DNA from: CAZJKE01 sp964555625
GTDB taxonomy: Bacteria > Planctomycetota > Phycisphaerae > Phycisphaerales > SM1A02
Reading direction: 5' to 3'
DNA: 16,440 nucleotides
NCBI GenBank assembly: GCA_964555625.1
Contig: CAZKTE010000040.1
Span: forward strand, 1 to 16,440
Under the pieces are notes generated by a model. That model was not told where the DNA came from and ran no database searches. It saw only the letters and a program-made list of their open reading frames with translations. Positions 1-8,205 of this stretch are shown one piece after another. The stretch's first letter is position 1; every line of letters starts with the position of its first letter. A program made the position numbers and the translations under genes.

Positions 1-55
1 GAACCGTCGACATTCACGTTGGCAACGTGACGCTCTACCACTGAGCTACACCCGC
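1..55 (-). tRNA. tRNA-Gly (anticodon GCC), 3' end cut off by the window edge
   Basis: Read on the minus strand from position 55, the sequence gives an acceptor strand GCGGGTG, then TA, a D-arm (GCTC...GAGC), an anticodon arm TCACG-TTGCCAA-CGTGA, a five-base variable loop and the start of the T-arm (GACGGTTC). The loop TTGCCAA places GCC at the anticodon, so the tRNA decodes GGC/GGU glycine codons. The rest of the T-arm, the acceptor 3' strand and any CCA lie left of position 1. It sits downstream of the peroxiredoxin gene on the same strand, with about 75 bases between them. Confidence 0.93.
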
Positions 56-70
56 ATGAAGTTAGTTGTC

Positions 71-83
71 GCCACTTAGTGGC
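71..83. repeat. Small perfect inverted repeat between the peroxiredoxin gene and the tRNA
   Basis: GCCAC-TTA-GTGGC forms a 5-bp stem with a 3-base loop. It lies downstream of the peroxiredoxin stop and just before the tRNA on the same strand. It has no T-tract after it, so it is not a convincing intrinsic terminator. It could be an RNA-processing or weak termination hairpin, or chance. Nothing else is visible in 56-130. Confidence 0.25.
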
Positions 84-130
84 AGGCTGGGAAGTCTAAC
101 GCGCCATCTGCCAGCGGCAAATCTAGCCAG

Positions 131-601
131 TCAAGCTGCGTGGCAGCCCGCGACGGCTTCTCGTATTGCGTCGAAGTCGGGCATTTGGGTGGGGTCGTCG
201 CTGACCCAGTCGTAGACCACGGTGCCATCTGCGCCGATGACGAATGCCGATCGCTTAGGCACGTCTCGGAAGCCCTTGAGGTCCTCGTGGTAGCAGTCCC
301 ACTCCTTGCTCACATCACTGTTGAAGTCGCTGAGGATCTGGAAGGGGATGCCCAACTCCTCGCGGAACTTCGCAGTCACGAAGGGCGAGTCGCACGTGAC
401 CCCGTAGACGCTCGCGTCAAGGTCCGACCACTGCGACCAGTTGTCCCGCAATGAGCACATCTCGTCGCTGCAAACGGGGCTGAACGCCAGCGGAAAGAAG
501 AACAGGACCGTTGTGGCACCATCGAACGTTACTTCGCAGGGCTCGCCTGGAGCTGCTGCCAGAGTGAATGGTGTTGCCTTGTCGCCGCTTCGAATCGCCA
601 T
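131..601 (-). CDS. Peroxiredoxin (AhpC/TSA-Redoxin superfamily, AhpE/PrxQ-like)
   Basis: This 156-residue protein has no signal peptide and should be a cytoplasmic thiol peroxidase reducing hydrogen peroxide or organic peroxides. The active site reads PLAFSPVC, giving peroxidatic Cys44 in a PxxxSxxC form of the usual PxxxTxxC motif, with the conserved Arg at 117 (VPKRSAF). The FFPLAFSPVC stretch resembles the AhpE class. A second cysteine at 49, four residues beyond Cys44, matches the resolving-cysteine spacing of the PrxQ/BCP class. The start is well supported: AAGGAG lies at 614-609 with a 7-base spacer to ATG at 601. A 6-bp hairpin lies just upstream of that ribosome site. The gene is divergent from the secreted protease and upstream of tRNA-Gly on the same strand. 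The family is clear; the subclass is inferred. Confidence 0.93.
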   Translation of the reverse strand: MAIRSGDKATPFTLAAAPGEPCEVTFDGATTVLFFFPLAFSPVCSDEMCSLRDNWSQWSDLDASVYGVTCDSPFVTAKFREELGIPFQILSDFNSDVSKEWDCYHEDLKGFRDVPKRSAFVIGADGTVVYDWVSDDPTQMPDFDAIREAVAGCHAA

Positions 602-608
602 ATGAATA

Positions 609-631
609 CTCCTTGATCCCGGATTCGGGAT
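609..631 (-). promoter_or_regulatory. Shine-Dalgarno AAGGAG with an adjoining 6-bp stem-loop in the peroxiredoxin leader
   Basis: On the minus strand, ATCCCG-AATC-CGGGAT (631-616) forms a perfect 6-bp stem with a 4-base loop. One base later comes AAGGAG (614-609), seven bases before the ATG. The hairpin therefore directly abuts the ribosome-binding site of the peroxiredoxin gene. It could affect translation or serve as a palindromic operator; which, if either, is not visible. The rest of the divergent spacer, up to 774, shows no promoter pair I would defend. Confidence 0.4.
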
Positions 632-774
632 TCTATCGAAAAGGGGGCTCGCAAGATGGATGGGACGCCCTTGCTTGGAGGGCTAAATCTGTCAAGATGA
701 ATCATGGAGTTGAGTCCGGGGAGTTTCGGGGCCGAGGAGTGAGGAATCCAAGAGTGGACATAAGGAAACTGTCA

Positions 775-3700
775 ATGCCAGCACGCTGTTTAGTTTCGAC
801 CTCCGCCCTGCTTGCCACGATCGCCGCGATGGGGATGGACGCTCCTCAGTTACAAGGTCGTGATGCCGCAATGTACGAACTGCGACAGGACCATCCTCGC
901 CTTCGTATTTTTGAGAAGGACGGCCGAATCCACAAGTTGGTGGACAGGCAACTGGCTTCCGGCGAGACACCTCGAGCGAGTGCCGACGCGTTCTTGAACA
1001 CTTGGGCACCGGCGCTTGGCGTTAAGGCGGACGACTTCATCGAGCGTGGACCATTCCCGGATGGTCACGACGTCCAAGGGATCATGTATCAACCGCAGAG
1101 CGGCGACTACAAGTTCACGGGGGTCTATTGGACTCAGGCCGCTGACGGAATGCCGGTGTGGGGCACTCGCCTGCAGGCGCTCGTCCGAAATGTGCCGGGC
1201 TTCCCGGTTGTGCATGCGACGAGTGATTTGCGTGACGTAACAGGATTTATCGCTCCGGGCCGAGTCGCTGCCAATGATGCGATGGCGCTCATCAGCGCCG
1301 CCCAGAGACTGGGACGCGATGTCAGCGTTGGTGAAGTGGAACTGATGGTCTTTGCTGGTACGAGTGAGCAGCCACACGCACCACGGGCAGCACTGGTCTT
1401 CGATGCCCAAGTCGGCAGTCCGGCAGATCCTGCGACACACGAGAAACTCCTACTAATCGCTGATGCTATGACCGGCGCTATCCTGCATGAAGAGAGCCGA
1501 ATTCTCCACGACATCGCCGGTAGTGTTCAGGGCAACGCGACCGAGTGGAGCGGCGCCGACGTTTGCGAGGAAGAGTCGTACGCGCCGCTGCCATACATCA
1601 AGGTGACAGGTGGGGGCAGCACTGCCTACACCGATGCCGATGGCGACTTCGTGCTGCCCTATGAGGGCAGCGGAAACGTCACGCTTACGTCCTATCTCGA
1701 GGGCACTTGGTTTAACGTCAACAACCAGAGCGGTAGCGATTCGTCAACATCTGAGACGGGATCCCCGCCCGGGCCGGTCAACCTCTATCACAATGAGGCC
1801 AACTCGAGCGAGTACTACCGAGCAGAGGTCAACTGCTACCTCGAGTCGAACATCGTCCGCGACTACGTCCTTGGTTTCAACCCGACCTTCCCAACGATCT
1901 GGAATGAGGAGAACTTCCCGGTCAACGTGAACATCAATGACAGTTGCAACGCCTACTACGACTACGAGTCGATCAACTTCTACCGGGCGGGCGGGGGTTG
2001 CAGCAATACCGGCTTCTCGGTTGTCGTACACCACGAGTACGGTCACCACCTCGTAGCTGTTGGCGGCAGTGGCCAGGGGGCATATGGCGAGGGAATGGGC
2101 GACGTGATGGGCGTACTCATTACGGGCGACCCAGAGCTCGCCCGGGGGTTCTACGCAGATGACTGCGCGAACGGAATCCGAACTGCGGACAACGACCTCC
2201 AGTATCCATGCGGCGGTGCGATCCACTACTGCGGGCAGTTGATCAGCGGGTGTGTCTGGGATATTCGCGAACTCATGATGGACGCGTATCCGGACGAGGG
2301 GGAGGACATCATCGGCAGTCTTGCAGTCAACGCGATTCTGCTGCATGGGGGAAGTTCGATCGACCCCTCGATCACGCTCGACTATCTGACTCTTGACGAC
2401 GACGACGGGGACTTGGACAACGGCACGCCCCATGACGACGAGATCCTCGGTGGCATGGCAATGCACAACATGGATGAATTGCCCGAACCACTTGACAACG
2501 ACTTCTGCTCGACCGCGCGCGTGATTGCGGATGGTGACTGGAGCTTTACCACGATTGGAGCATTGAGTGATGGTGACCCATATGACGATGCTCAGTGCTC
2601 TGGCACCTATCTAGGCGAGATGTATGCGGATGTCTGGTTCAGCTGGACTGCATGCAACGGCAGCGGTGCCACCATTGTCAGCACCTGTGACCTGATCGAC
2701 TTTGACTCGGACATCGTTGTCTATCAGGGCACCTGCGAGAACATGACACAGGTTGCGTGCAACGGTGACGGCAGTGGCTGCGGTGGCTACTCCTCACATA
2801 TTGAGTTTGATGCTGTTCAAGATCAGCACTACCTCATTCGTGTTGGAGGTTGGTCAGGCAGTAGCAGCGGCAGCGGTTTCTTGAGGGTTGACGGGCCCGG
2901 GGATCCATGCGACGCAGATCCTGCTGCAGTCGAATTCGGATATCCCGATGGGATCCCGTCCCCAATCCCGCCATCTACACCGACCCAGTTGAGCTTCTCA
3001 GTGACGGCTGGTGATGAGGAGCCGGTATCCGACTCCGTTGAGGTCCGCCTTACTGTTGATGGCAATGAGACCAGTCTGCCTGTTGGTTACGACGGCGACA
3101 GTTTGTACAACGCGACAATCCCCGCTTTGGATTGTGATCAGGAAGTGTCGTTCTACCTCTACGCAATGGGCGATGCGGGTGGCGAGGCTTCGGATCCAGC
3201 TGGTGCGCCAGATGATCAACACGAGATCGCCGTTGGCGTCTTGGCCGAAGTGGAGCTGCTTGACGAGCACTTTGCTGCGGGGATCCCCGACGACTGGACT
3301 GCCAGTGGTCTTTGGCACGCGTCCAAGGTCTGTACTCCTGGTGGTTCCTGCGACGGCGGCAACTCTGCCTACTTCGGCGTCGACGGCCAGTGCACCTATG
3401 ACACTGGGCAGGCAGAGTCGGGTTCGCTCCAGACAGCTCCGATCCCAATCGATGAAGTCGTTGGCGATTTGGTCCTGACCTACTGCTCGGCGCTGGAAAC
3501 AGAGGATTTCAGTCCCTACGACTCGGCTCTCGTATTCGTTAACGGAGAACTGGTGGACGAGGCTGAGCAGTCCGGCGACTGGGAGGAGCGCACGGTCCTA
3601 CTCGAGGGCGTGATCGGTGACACGATGGTCATCGAGTTCGTCTTCGACACGGGTGACAGCATCCAGAATGACCATCGAGGTTGGCATGTTGATGGTGTGA

Positions 3701-3906
3701 ATGTGACGGCGACTTCATGGGACTGTGACCCGGCGGACTCCTGCGAAGGTGACGTCAACGGTGACGCGGTCGTGGATGTCATCGATCTGCTGGCAGTGAT
3801 CGGCGACTGGGGTTCCACTGGAAGCGATGCCGATGTCAATGGCGATGGAATCGTGAACGTTGCCGACATTCTGGCTGTCATGGCTGCTTGGGGCGACTGT
3901 CCCTGA
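775..3906 (+). CDS. Secreted multidomain zinc metalloprotease (gluzincin, M36/thermolysin-like) with C-terminal dockerin
   Basis: The start at 775 gives a clear signal peptide (MPARCLVSTSALLATIAAMG) and has AAGGA at 762-766, 8 bases upstream; the frame is open further back, into the peroxiredoxin gene, without signal-peptide character. The mature order over 1043 residues is: a propeptide resembling the FTP and PepSY domains of fungalysin/thermolysin precursors (about 30-245), a short regulatory-like beta domain (about 248-320), and a catalytic domain with HEYGH at 420-424 followed by GEGMGD, giving Glu439 as probable third zinc ligand and Asp443. Then come a PPC-like beta domain (about 574-706), an Ig-like domain (about 711-825), a jelly-roll/MAM-like domain (about 828-979), and two dockerin calcium-loop repeats at 993-1013 and 1020-1040, ending WGDCP. 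It should digest protein outside the cytoplasm. The gap between HEYGH and Glu439 is shorter than in typical M4 or M36 enzymes. The next gene starts 66 bases downstream on the same strand. The protease fold is well supported; the exact family is inferred. Confidence 0.85.
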   Translation: MPARCLVSTSALLATIAAMGMDAPQLQGRDAAMYELRQDHPRLRIFEKDGRIHKLVDRQLASGETPRASADAFLNTWAPALGVKADDFIERGPFPDGHDVQGIMYQPQSGDYKFTGVYWTQAADGMPVWGTRLQALVRNVPGFPVVHATSDLRDVTGFIAPGRVAANDAMALISAAQRLGRDVSVGEVELMVFAGTSEQPHAPRAALVFDAQVGSPADPATHEKLLLIADAMTGAILHEESRILHDIAGSVQGNATEWSGADVCEEESYAPLPYIKVTGGGSTAYTDADGDFVLPYEGSGNVTLTSYLEGTWFNVNNQSGSDSSTSETGSPPGPVNLYHNEANSSEYYRAEVNCYLESNIVRDYVLGFNPTFPTIWNEENFPVNVNINDSCNAYYDYESINFYRAGGGCSNTGFSVVVHHEYGHHLVAVGGSGQGAYGEGMGDVMGVLITGDPELARGFYADDCANGIRTADNDLQYPCGGAIHYCGQLISGCVWDIRELMMDAYPDEGEDIIGSLAVNAILLHGGSSIDPSITLDYLTLDDDDGDLDNGTPHDDEILGGMAMHNMDELPEPLDNDFCSTARVIADGDWSFTTIGALSDGDPYDDAQCSGTYLGEMYADVWFSWTACNGSGATIVSTCDLIDFDSDIVVYQGTCENMTQVACNGDGSGCGGYSSHIEFDAVQDQHYLIRVGGWSGSSSGSGFLRVDGPGDPCDADPAAVEFGYPDGIPSPIPPSTPTQLSFSVTAGDEEPVSDSVEVRLTVDGNETSLPVGYDGDSLYNATIPALDCDQEVSFYLYAMGDAGGEASDPAGAPDDQHEIAVGVLAEVELLDEHFAAGIPDDWTASGLWHASKVCTPGGSCDGGNSAYFGVDGQCTYDTGQAESGSLQTAPIPIDEVVGDLVLTYCSALETEDFSPYDSALVFVNGELVDEAEQSGDWEERTVLLEGVIGDTMVIEFVFDTGDSIQNDHRGWHVDGVNVTATSWDCDPADSCEGDVNGDAVVDVIDLLAVIGDWGSTGSDADVNGDGIVNVADILAVMAAWGDCP
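3751..3891 (+). other. Dockerin type I-like calcium-binding repeat pair
   Basis: Two copies of a D-x-N-x-D-x3-[DN]-x2-D-[IL]-L loop-helix are encoded at about 3751-3813 (DVNGDAVVDVIDLLAVIGDW) and 3832-3894 (DVNGDGIVNVADILAVMAAW). Their spacing and sequence match dockerin repeats. The protein ends three residues later in DCP. In cellulosomes such domains bind cohesins; no cohesin is encoded in this window, so the role here (surface retention, sorting or complex formation) is open. Confidence 0.85.
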
Positions 3907-3972
3907 GGTCAGTGTTGCAGGGATGAGGCGACCTCTGGATTCGCTACTCCAGCAGGGATAGAGTGGCCAACG

Positions 3973-6741
3973 ATGACGTTGGCGATGGCCATCTTGGCTG
4001 GCGCGATAGTGGGCAGCGGGGACTCCACTGCTGTGCCCTCGTTCAGCCGCGACATTTCTCCAATCCTCGCACGCCGTTGCTTTGTCTGTCATGGCCCGGA
4101 TGTATCTACGAGGCGCGCGAAGCTTCGGCTCGATGAGCGCGAAGGGGCTACGGCGCTCAGACGCTCCGGCACACCTGCAATTGAGCCAGGAAACTTGGAC
4201 GGCAGTGAACTCTGGCTTCGGATAACGGATCCAGATCCAGACATCCGGATGCCACCAGCCGACGAGGGGCATGATGCCCTGTCTGAAGAGGAAGTTGGCC
4301 TCATCCGTCGCTGGATCGAGTCAGGCGCTCCCTACGGCACTCACTGGTCCTGGGAGCCTATCCGGGCCTACCCCGTTCCGAGCGATCGGATCCAATCATG
4401 GCCAAAGTCCGACATTGATCACTTCATTCTTGCATCGCTTACTGAGCGATCACTTGAACCTGCGCCTGACGCTGATCCGGCTAGCAGACTTCGCAGACTG
4501 CACTTTGATTTGGTGGGCTTGCCGCCCTCGCCCAAGCGAGTTCAGGCATTTCTCGCCGATCCAAGCGACGAGGCTTGGATGGCGGAAGTGGATCGGCTGC
4601 TGGCAGATCCCGGTTTCGGCGAAACATGGGGTCGACATTGGCTTGACCTCATGCGATACGCAGAGACTTACGGCCATGAGTTTGACTATCCGATTGCAGA
4701 GGCTTGGCGGTACAGGGACTGGGTGATCGCGGCACTCAATGTCGATATGCCCTACGACCAATTCGTCCGAGAGCAGATCCATGGTGACCTCATGGATCAG
4801 GTTCGGGGTGGGGAGCAGCCCGGGCTTCCCCCGCCGATCGTTGCGACTGGATGGTGGTGGATGTCTCAGGACAAGCATGCACCGGTTGACGTACGCGCTG
4901 AAGAAGCGGATCGGATTGACAATCAGGTGGACGTATTCGGCCGGGCGTTTCTAGGGACAACCTTGGCCTGCGCGCGGTGTCACGATCATAAGTTTGATTC
5001 AATCACCCAAGATCACTACTACTCCATGGCTGGGATCATCCAGTCGTCTAGGAGGGTCTATGCGTACCTAGATCCGGGTGGCCAGCTTGATCAGGCAGCG
5101 GACAGCCTGCTGGATCGACTTGCTGAGGTACTTGCCGTTACGCCGTCGGAGTCCCCGGAGCAAGAGCCGCTTCGAGTTAGTGACGCGATCTTCTCCTGGG
5201 ACTTCGGGTTACTTGATGACAACTGGGATGCTTGGTCAAAGGACGGGTGGGCATTCGATGACGCCCATCGTCCCTCTGGGTCGGTGATTGCAACAGATGG
5301 CATAGGGATTCGGCGGGTTCTTTCCGGTCAGGTATGCAGTGCTACCGCAGCAACTGCGCTACAGGGCAATGCGAGATCACCGGACTTCAAGATCGATGCG
5401 AGTCACATTTACTTTCGCGCTCTTGGCACGGGCTCAAGAATCCGTCTCCACATCGACGGCTATTTCCTCGATGAGCACAATCCCCTCCTGTTTGAGGGGC
5501 TGATCCTGAACCTAGATGATGAAGAGACTTGGCGAACCTACGAGATGGATGTGAGCCGCTTTGGTGGCGAGCGGTCGTATATCGAGTTGGTTGATGATGG
5601 CGATGGGTTCCTCAGTGTCGATTGGATCGTCCACTCAGATGGTCTGGATGGGTCTCTTAAGGAAGAGCAGGTACGCGGGACACTTGACGATGAAGACAGC
5701 CCAGAGTTAGCACGGCTTGCGGAAGTTGGGGCTTCGATCTCCGAACCTGAGCGTGCTCTGGCGATAGCCGAGGGGAGTCCGGGTGATCGCCACTTGCTCA
5801 TCCGGGGCGATCACCGCAACGAGTCCCATCTCAGCCCACGATCGTTGATGACCGCATTCCCCGGAGGCGATGAGTCTGCGGTCTCTGGTTCCGGAAGGGT
5901 GCAGCTGGCCGACCAGTTGCTCGCTCCGAAGAACCCGCTTACGTCGAGGGTGTTTGTCAACCGGGTCTGGCATCATCTGGTGGGCCGCGGGCTTTCACCG
6001 ACGACGGATGACTTGGGGGGCATGGGATTGCCCCCATCCCATCCCGAGCTCCTCGACACATTGGCACATCGATTCCGCGATCGGTGGTCTCTCAAGGGCC
6101 TCGTGCGCAAAATCGTCCTCAGTCGCGCCTACTCGATGACCTCAAGAAGTGATGATCGTCTTGTTGCTGAGCGAGATCCTGATGGTCGCTTCTTGTCTTC
6201 TGCCCACTGTCGCCCCTTGTCGGCTGAGAAGATCCGGGATGCGATGCTCGCTGTTTCGGGCACCTTGGACAGAGAGAGGGGCGGGGAACCTGTTCCAGTC
6301 CATCTCAGCGAATCAATGCAAGGGCGTGGCAGACCTGCAGAGTCCGGCCCGATTGACGGGGAGAATCGCCGCAGCATCTACCTAGCTGTACGCCGAAACT
6401 TCCTGCTCCCCATGTTCCTCGCATTCGACTTCCCAGTTCCTGCGACGACCGTTGGCGTGCGTAGTCGCTCAAATCTGCCCGCCCAAGGTCTCATTCTCTT
6501 GAATGCACCCTTCGTCGTTGGGCAGGCCTATAGATTCGGGGAACGAGGGGCGAAGATTGCCGCAGACGGTGGTTCGGTTGAGGCTGCTCTTGGAGAGATG
6601 GTCCTGCTGGCCTGGTCACGGCCGGCGAGTGCCGAGGAGATGCTTGTTCTCGTCGAGGCATTGGGTCAGGGGCGGCAGGAGGACTGGACGGATGTTGCAC
6701 ATGCGATGCTTGCAAGCAAGGAGTTCCTCTACCTGAGGTGA
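3973..6741 (+). CDS. Exported PSCyt1-DUF1549 (PSCyt2)-DUF1553 (PSD1) protein, planctomycete type
   Basis: The 922-residue protein starts with a signal-like segment (MTLAMAILAGAIVGSG), then a short cytochrome c-like domain with CFVCH at 36-40 (PSCyt1, PF07635). The DUF1549 domain follows (about 134-370), with the typical DLVGLPPSP and WGRHWLDLMRYAET stretches and a second CARCH at 333-337. A beta-rich insert of about 240 residues (about 395-640) resembles the carbohydrate-binding-like modules often found in this family. DUF1553 closes the protein (about 650-900: RVFVNRVWHHLVGRGL, then SAEKIRDAML). The two CxxCH motifs suggest haem binding; family members are abundant in planctomycetes, but their reaction is not established. 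It lies 66 bases after the protease gene, with AGGGA at 3954-3958 14 bases before the ATG, and its TGA overlaps the DUF1501 start. Family assignment is secure; function is unknown. Confidence 0.93.
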   Translation: MTLAMAILAGAIVGSGDSTAVPSFSRDISPILARRCFVCHGPDVSTRRAKLRLDEREGATALRRSGTPAIEPGNLDGSELWLRITDPDPDIRMPPADEGHDALSEEEVGLIRRWIESGAPYGTHWSWEPIRAYPVPSDRIQSWPKSDIDHFILASLTERSLEPAPDADPASRLRRLHFDLVGLPPSPKRVQAFLADPSDEAWMAEVDRLLADPGFGETWGRHWLDLMRYAETYGHEFDYPIAEAWRYRDWVIAALNVDMPYDQFVREQIHGDLMDQVRGGEQPGLPPPIVATGWWWMSQDKHAPVDVRAEEADRIDNQVDVFGRAFLGTTLACARCHDHKFDSITQDHYYSMAGIIQSSRRVYAYLDPGGQLDQAADSLLDRLAEVLAVTPSESPEQEPLRVSDAIFSWDFGLLDDNWDAWSKDGWAFDDAHRPSGSVIATDGIGIRRVLSGQVCSATAATALQGNARSPDFKIDASHIYFRALGTGSRIRLHIDGYFLDEHNPLLFEGLILNLDDEETWRTYEMDVSRFGGERSYIELVDDGDGFLSVDWIVHSDGLDGSLKEEQVRGTLDDEDSPELARLAEVGASISEPERALAIAEGSPGDRHLLIRGDHRNESHLSPRSLMTAFPGGDESAVSGSGRVQLADQLLAPKNPLTSRVFVNRVWHHLVGRGLSPTTDDLGGMGLPPSHPELLDTLAHRFRDRWSLKGLVRKIVLSRAYSMTSRSDDRLVAERDPDGRFLSSAHCRPLSAEKIRDAMLAVSGTLDRERGGEPVPVHLSESMQGRGRPAESGPIDGENRRSIYLAVRRNFLLPMFLAFDFPVPATTVGVRSRSNLPAQGLILLNAPFVVGQAYRFGERGAKIAADGGSVEAALGEMVLLAWSRPASAEEMLVLVEALGQGRQEDWTDVAHAMLASKEFLYLR

Positions 6742-8162
6742 CCATGCATCATTGCGGTCAATTCCAAGTCCCATCGATTACACGTCGCGACATGCTTCGA
6801 CGCTGTGCGTGCGGATTTGGAGGTCTGGCACTGGGTGGCATGACCGCGGATCTGCTTGCCCAAGTGTCCCAGTCAGGTATGCCCGGGGGAGGTCTGCATC
6901 ATGCCGCCAGGGCGAAGAATGTCATCTTCCTCTACATGGACGGTGGACCATCGCAGGTGGACACCTTTGATCCAAAGCCTCGCCTGCAGGAACTTGATGG
7001 AAAGCCCTTCCCGATGTCCGTTGAACCGACGCAGTTCGATGACAACGGGCTCACTTTGGGATCGCCATGGGAGTTTGCACAGCATGGCGAGAGTGGAATC
7101 TGGGTCAGCGAGTTGTTTCCCCACGTGGCCCAGGTAGTCGATGAGCTGTGCGTCGTCCGCTCCATGACCAGCAAGTTCAGTGAGCACACAAACGCGAACT
7201 ACTTCCTGCATACCGGCCACGGTCTTGCTGGACGTCCCAGCATGGGTGCGTGGATGTCCTACGGGCTGGGCAGCGAGACTCAAGACCTGCCCTCCTTCGT
7301 AGTGCTCAATGGCGGACTCATTCCACCTGGCGGGCTCGATTGCTTTGGAAGCGGGTTCCTCCCTGCATCCCATCAGGGCTCTCGATTCGTTCCGAATGGA
7401 CAGGGTTTGGAGTACGTGACACCTGCTCTTGACGCCGATCGCCAGCAGCGGGTGTTTGATCTCATGCGAGACCTCGATGGACGTTTCCAAGAGCAGGCGG
7501 GTTCAGACTCCGTCGAGAGTGCTATTCGAAACCACGAACTCGCTTTCAGGATGCAGGCAAGCGTCCCGGAGTTGATGGACATCTCAGGGGAGTCAAAGAC
7601 AACTCTCGAGCTCTACGGCATGGACAGTTCGAATGAGCCCACGGCGATCTTCGCGCGAGAGTGCCTCCTTGCCCGTCGCATGATCGAGCGGGGAGTGCGA
7701 TTCGTGGAGGTGACCTGTCCGGTGACAGAGAACAACGACCGATGGGATCAGCACGATGGCCTAAAGACCGGGCACGAGGACAACGCACGTGCTGTCGATC
7801 AGCCGATCGCTGGCCTGCTTAGAGATCTTCGAAGCAGGGGCATGCTGGATGAGACGCTCGTCCTCTGGGCAGGCGAGTTCGGTCGAACGCCCTTTGCACA
7901 GGGAACCGATGGACGTGACCACAACCCCTTCGGGTTTACGATTTGGATGGCCGGGGGCGGATCGCACCCCGGGATGGTCTATGGGGCTACCGATGAGTTC
8001 GGTTACAAGGTGGTCGAGCACCCGCTTGAGATGTATGACCTTCACGCGACGATCCTGCATCTAATGGGTATTGACCATCGCAGGCTCACCCACCTCTTCG
8101 GAGGTCGCGAGATGCGACTGACAGACGTCCACGGGCATGTCGTTACGGATCTGGTCCTCTGA
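6738..8162 (+). CDS. DUF1501 family protein with Tat signal (sulfatase/alkaline phosphatase-like fold)
   Basis: The 474-residue product begins with a twin-arginine signal, T-R-R-D-M-L at 15-20 followed by a hydrophobic run (GFGGLALGGM), so it is probably exported folded. The body is typical DUF1501: NVIFLYMDGGPSQVDTFDPK near 61-80, WAGEFGRTPF and GRDHNPFGFT in the second half, and a DLHATILHLMGIDHRRLT close. DUF1501 proteins share the alkaline phosphatase/sulfatase fold, but their substrate is unknown, and they are nearly always paired with DUF1549/DUF1553 proteins, as here. Two starts are possible: GTG at 6738, overlapping the upstream TGA (GTGA), or ATG at 6744, which has GAGG at 6735-6738. 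The choice changes two residues only. Either way, translation is probably coupled to the upstream gene. Confidence 0.94.
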   Translation: MTMHHCGQFQVPSITRRDMLRRCACGFGGLALGGMTADLLAQVSQSGMPGGGLHHAARAKNVIFLYMDGGPSQVDTFDPKPRLQELDGKPFPMSVEPTQFDDNGLTLGSPWEFAQHGESGIWVSELFPHVAQVVDELCVVRSMTSKFSEHTNANYFLHTGHGLAGRPSMGAWMSYGLGSETQDLPSFVVLNGGLIPPGGLDCFGSGFLPASHQGSRFVPNGQGLEYVTPALDADRQQRVFDLMRDLDGRFQEQAGSDSVESAIRNHELAFRMQASVPELMDISGESKTTLELYGMDSSNEPTAIFARECLLARRMIERGVRFVEVTCPVTENNDRWDQHDGLKTGHEDNARAVDQPIAGLLRDLRSRGMLDETLVLWAGEFGRTPFAQGTDGRDHNPFGFTIWMAGGGSHPGMVYGATDEFGYKVVEHPLEMYDLHATILHLMGIDHRRLTHLFGGREMRLTDVHGHVVTDLVL

Positions 8163-8164
8163 TA

Positions 8165-8194
8165 CCAGGCTTAGTTTCCTAGGAACTTGTCTGG
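8165..8194. terminator. Possible bidirectional terminator or palindrome between convergent genes
   Basis: The 43-base gap between the DUF1501 stop and the convergent barrel-protein stop holds CCAGG...CTGG arms around a perfect 10-base palindrome, TTCCTAGGAA (about 8176-8185). The folded arms pair only partly and no T-run follows on either strand. Its location between converging genes is the main reason to consider termination. Confidence 0.25.
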
Positions 8195-8205
8195 TGTGGC
8201 GTTAT

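Noticed and set aside
1..55. tRNA-Gly as the integration site of a genomic island covering this window
   Set aside because: Islands normally adjoin the tRNA 3' end, which points out of the window to the left; no integrase or direct repeat of the tRNA end was seen.
568..774. Upstream extension of the secreted protease
   Set aside because: It would overlap the peroxiredoxin gene and bury the signal peptide; ATG 775 has a well-spaced AAGGA.
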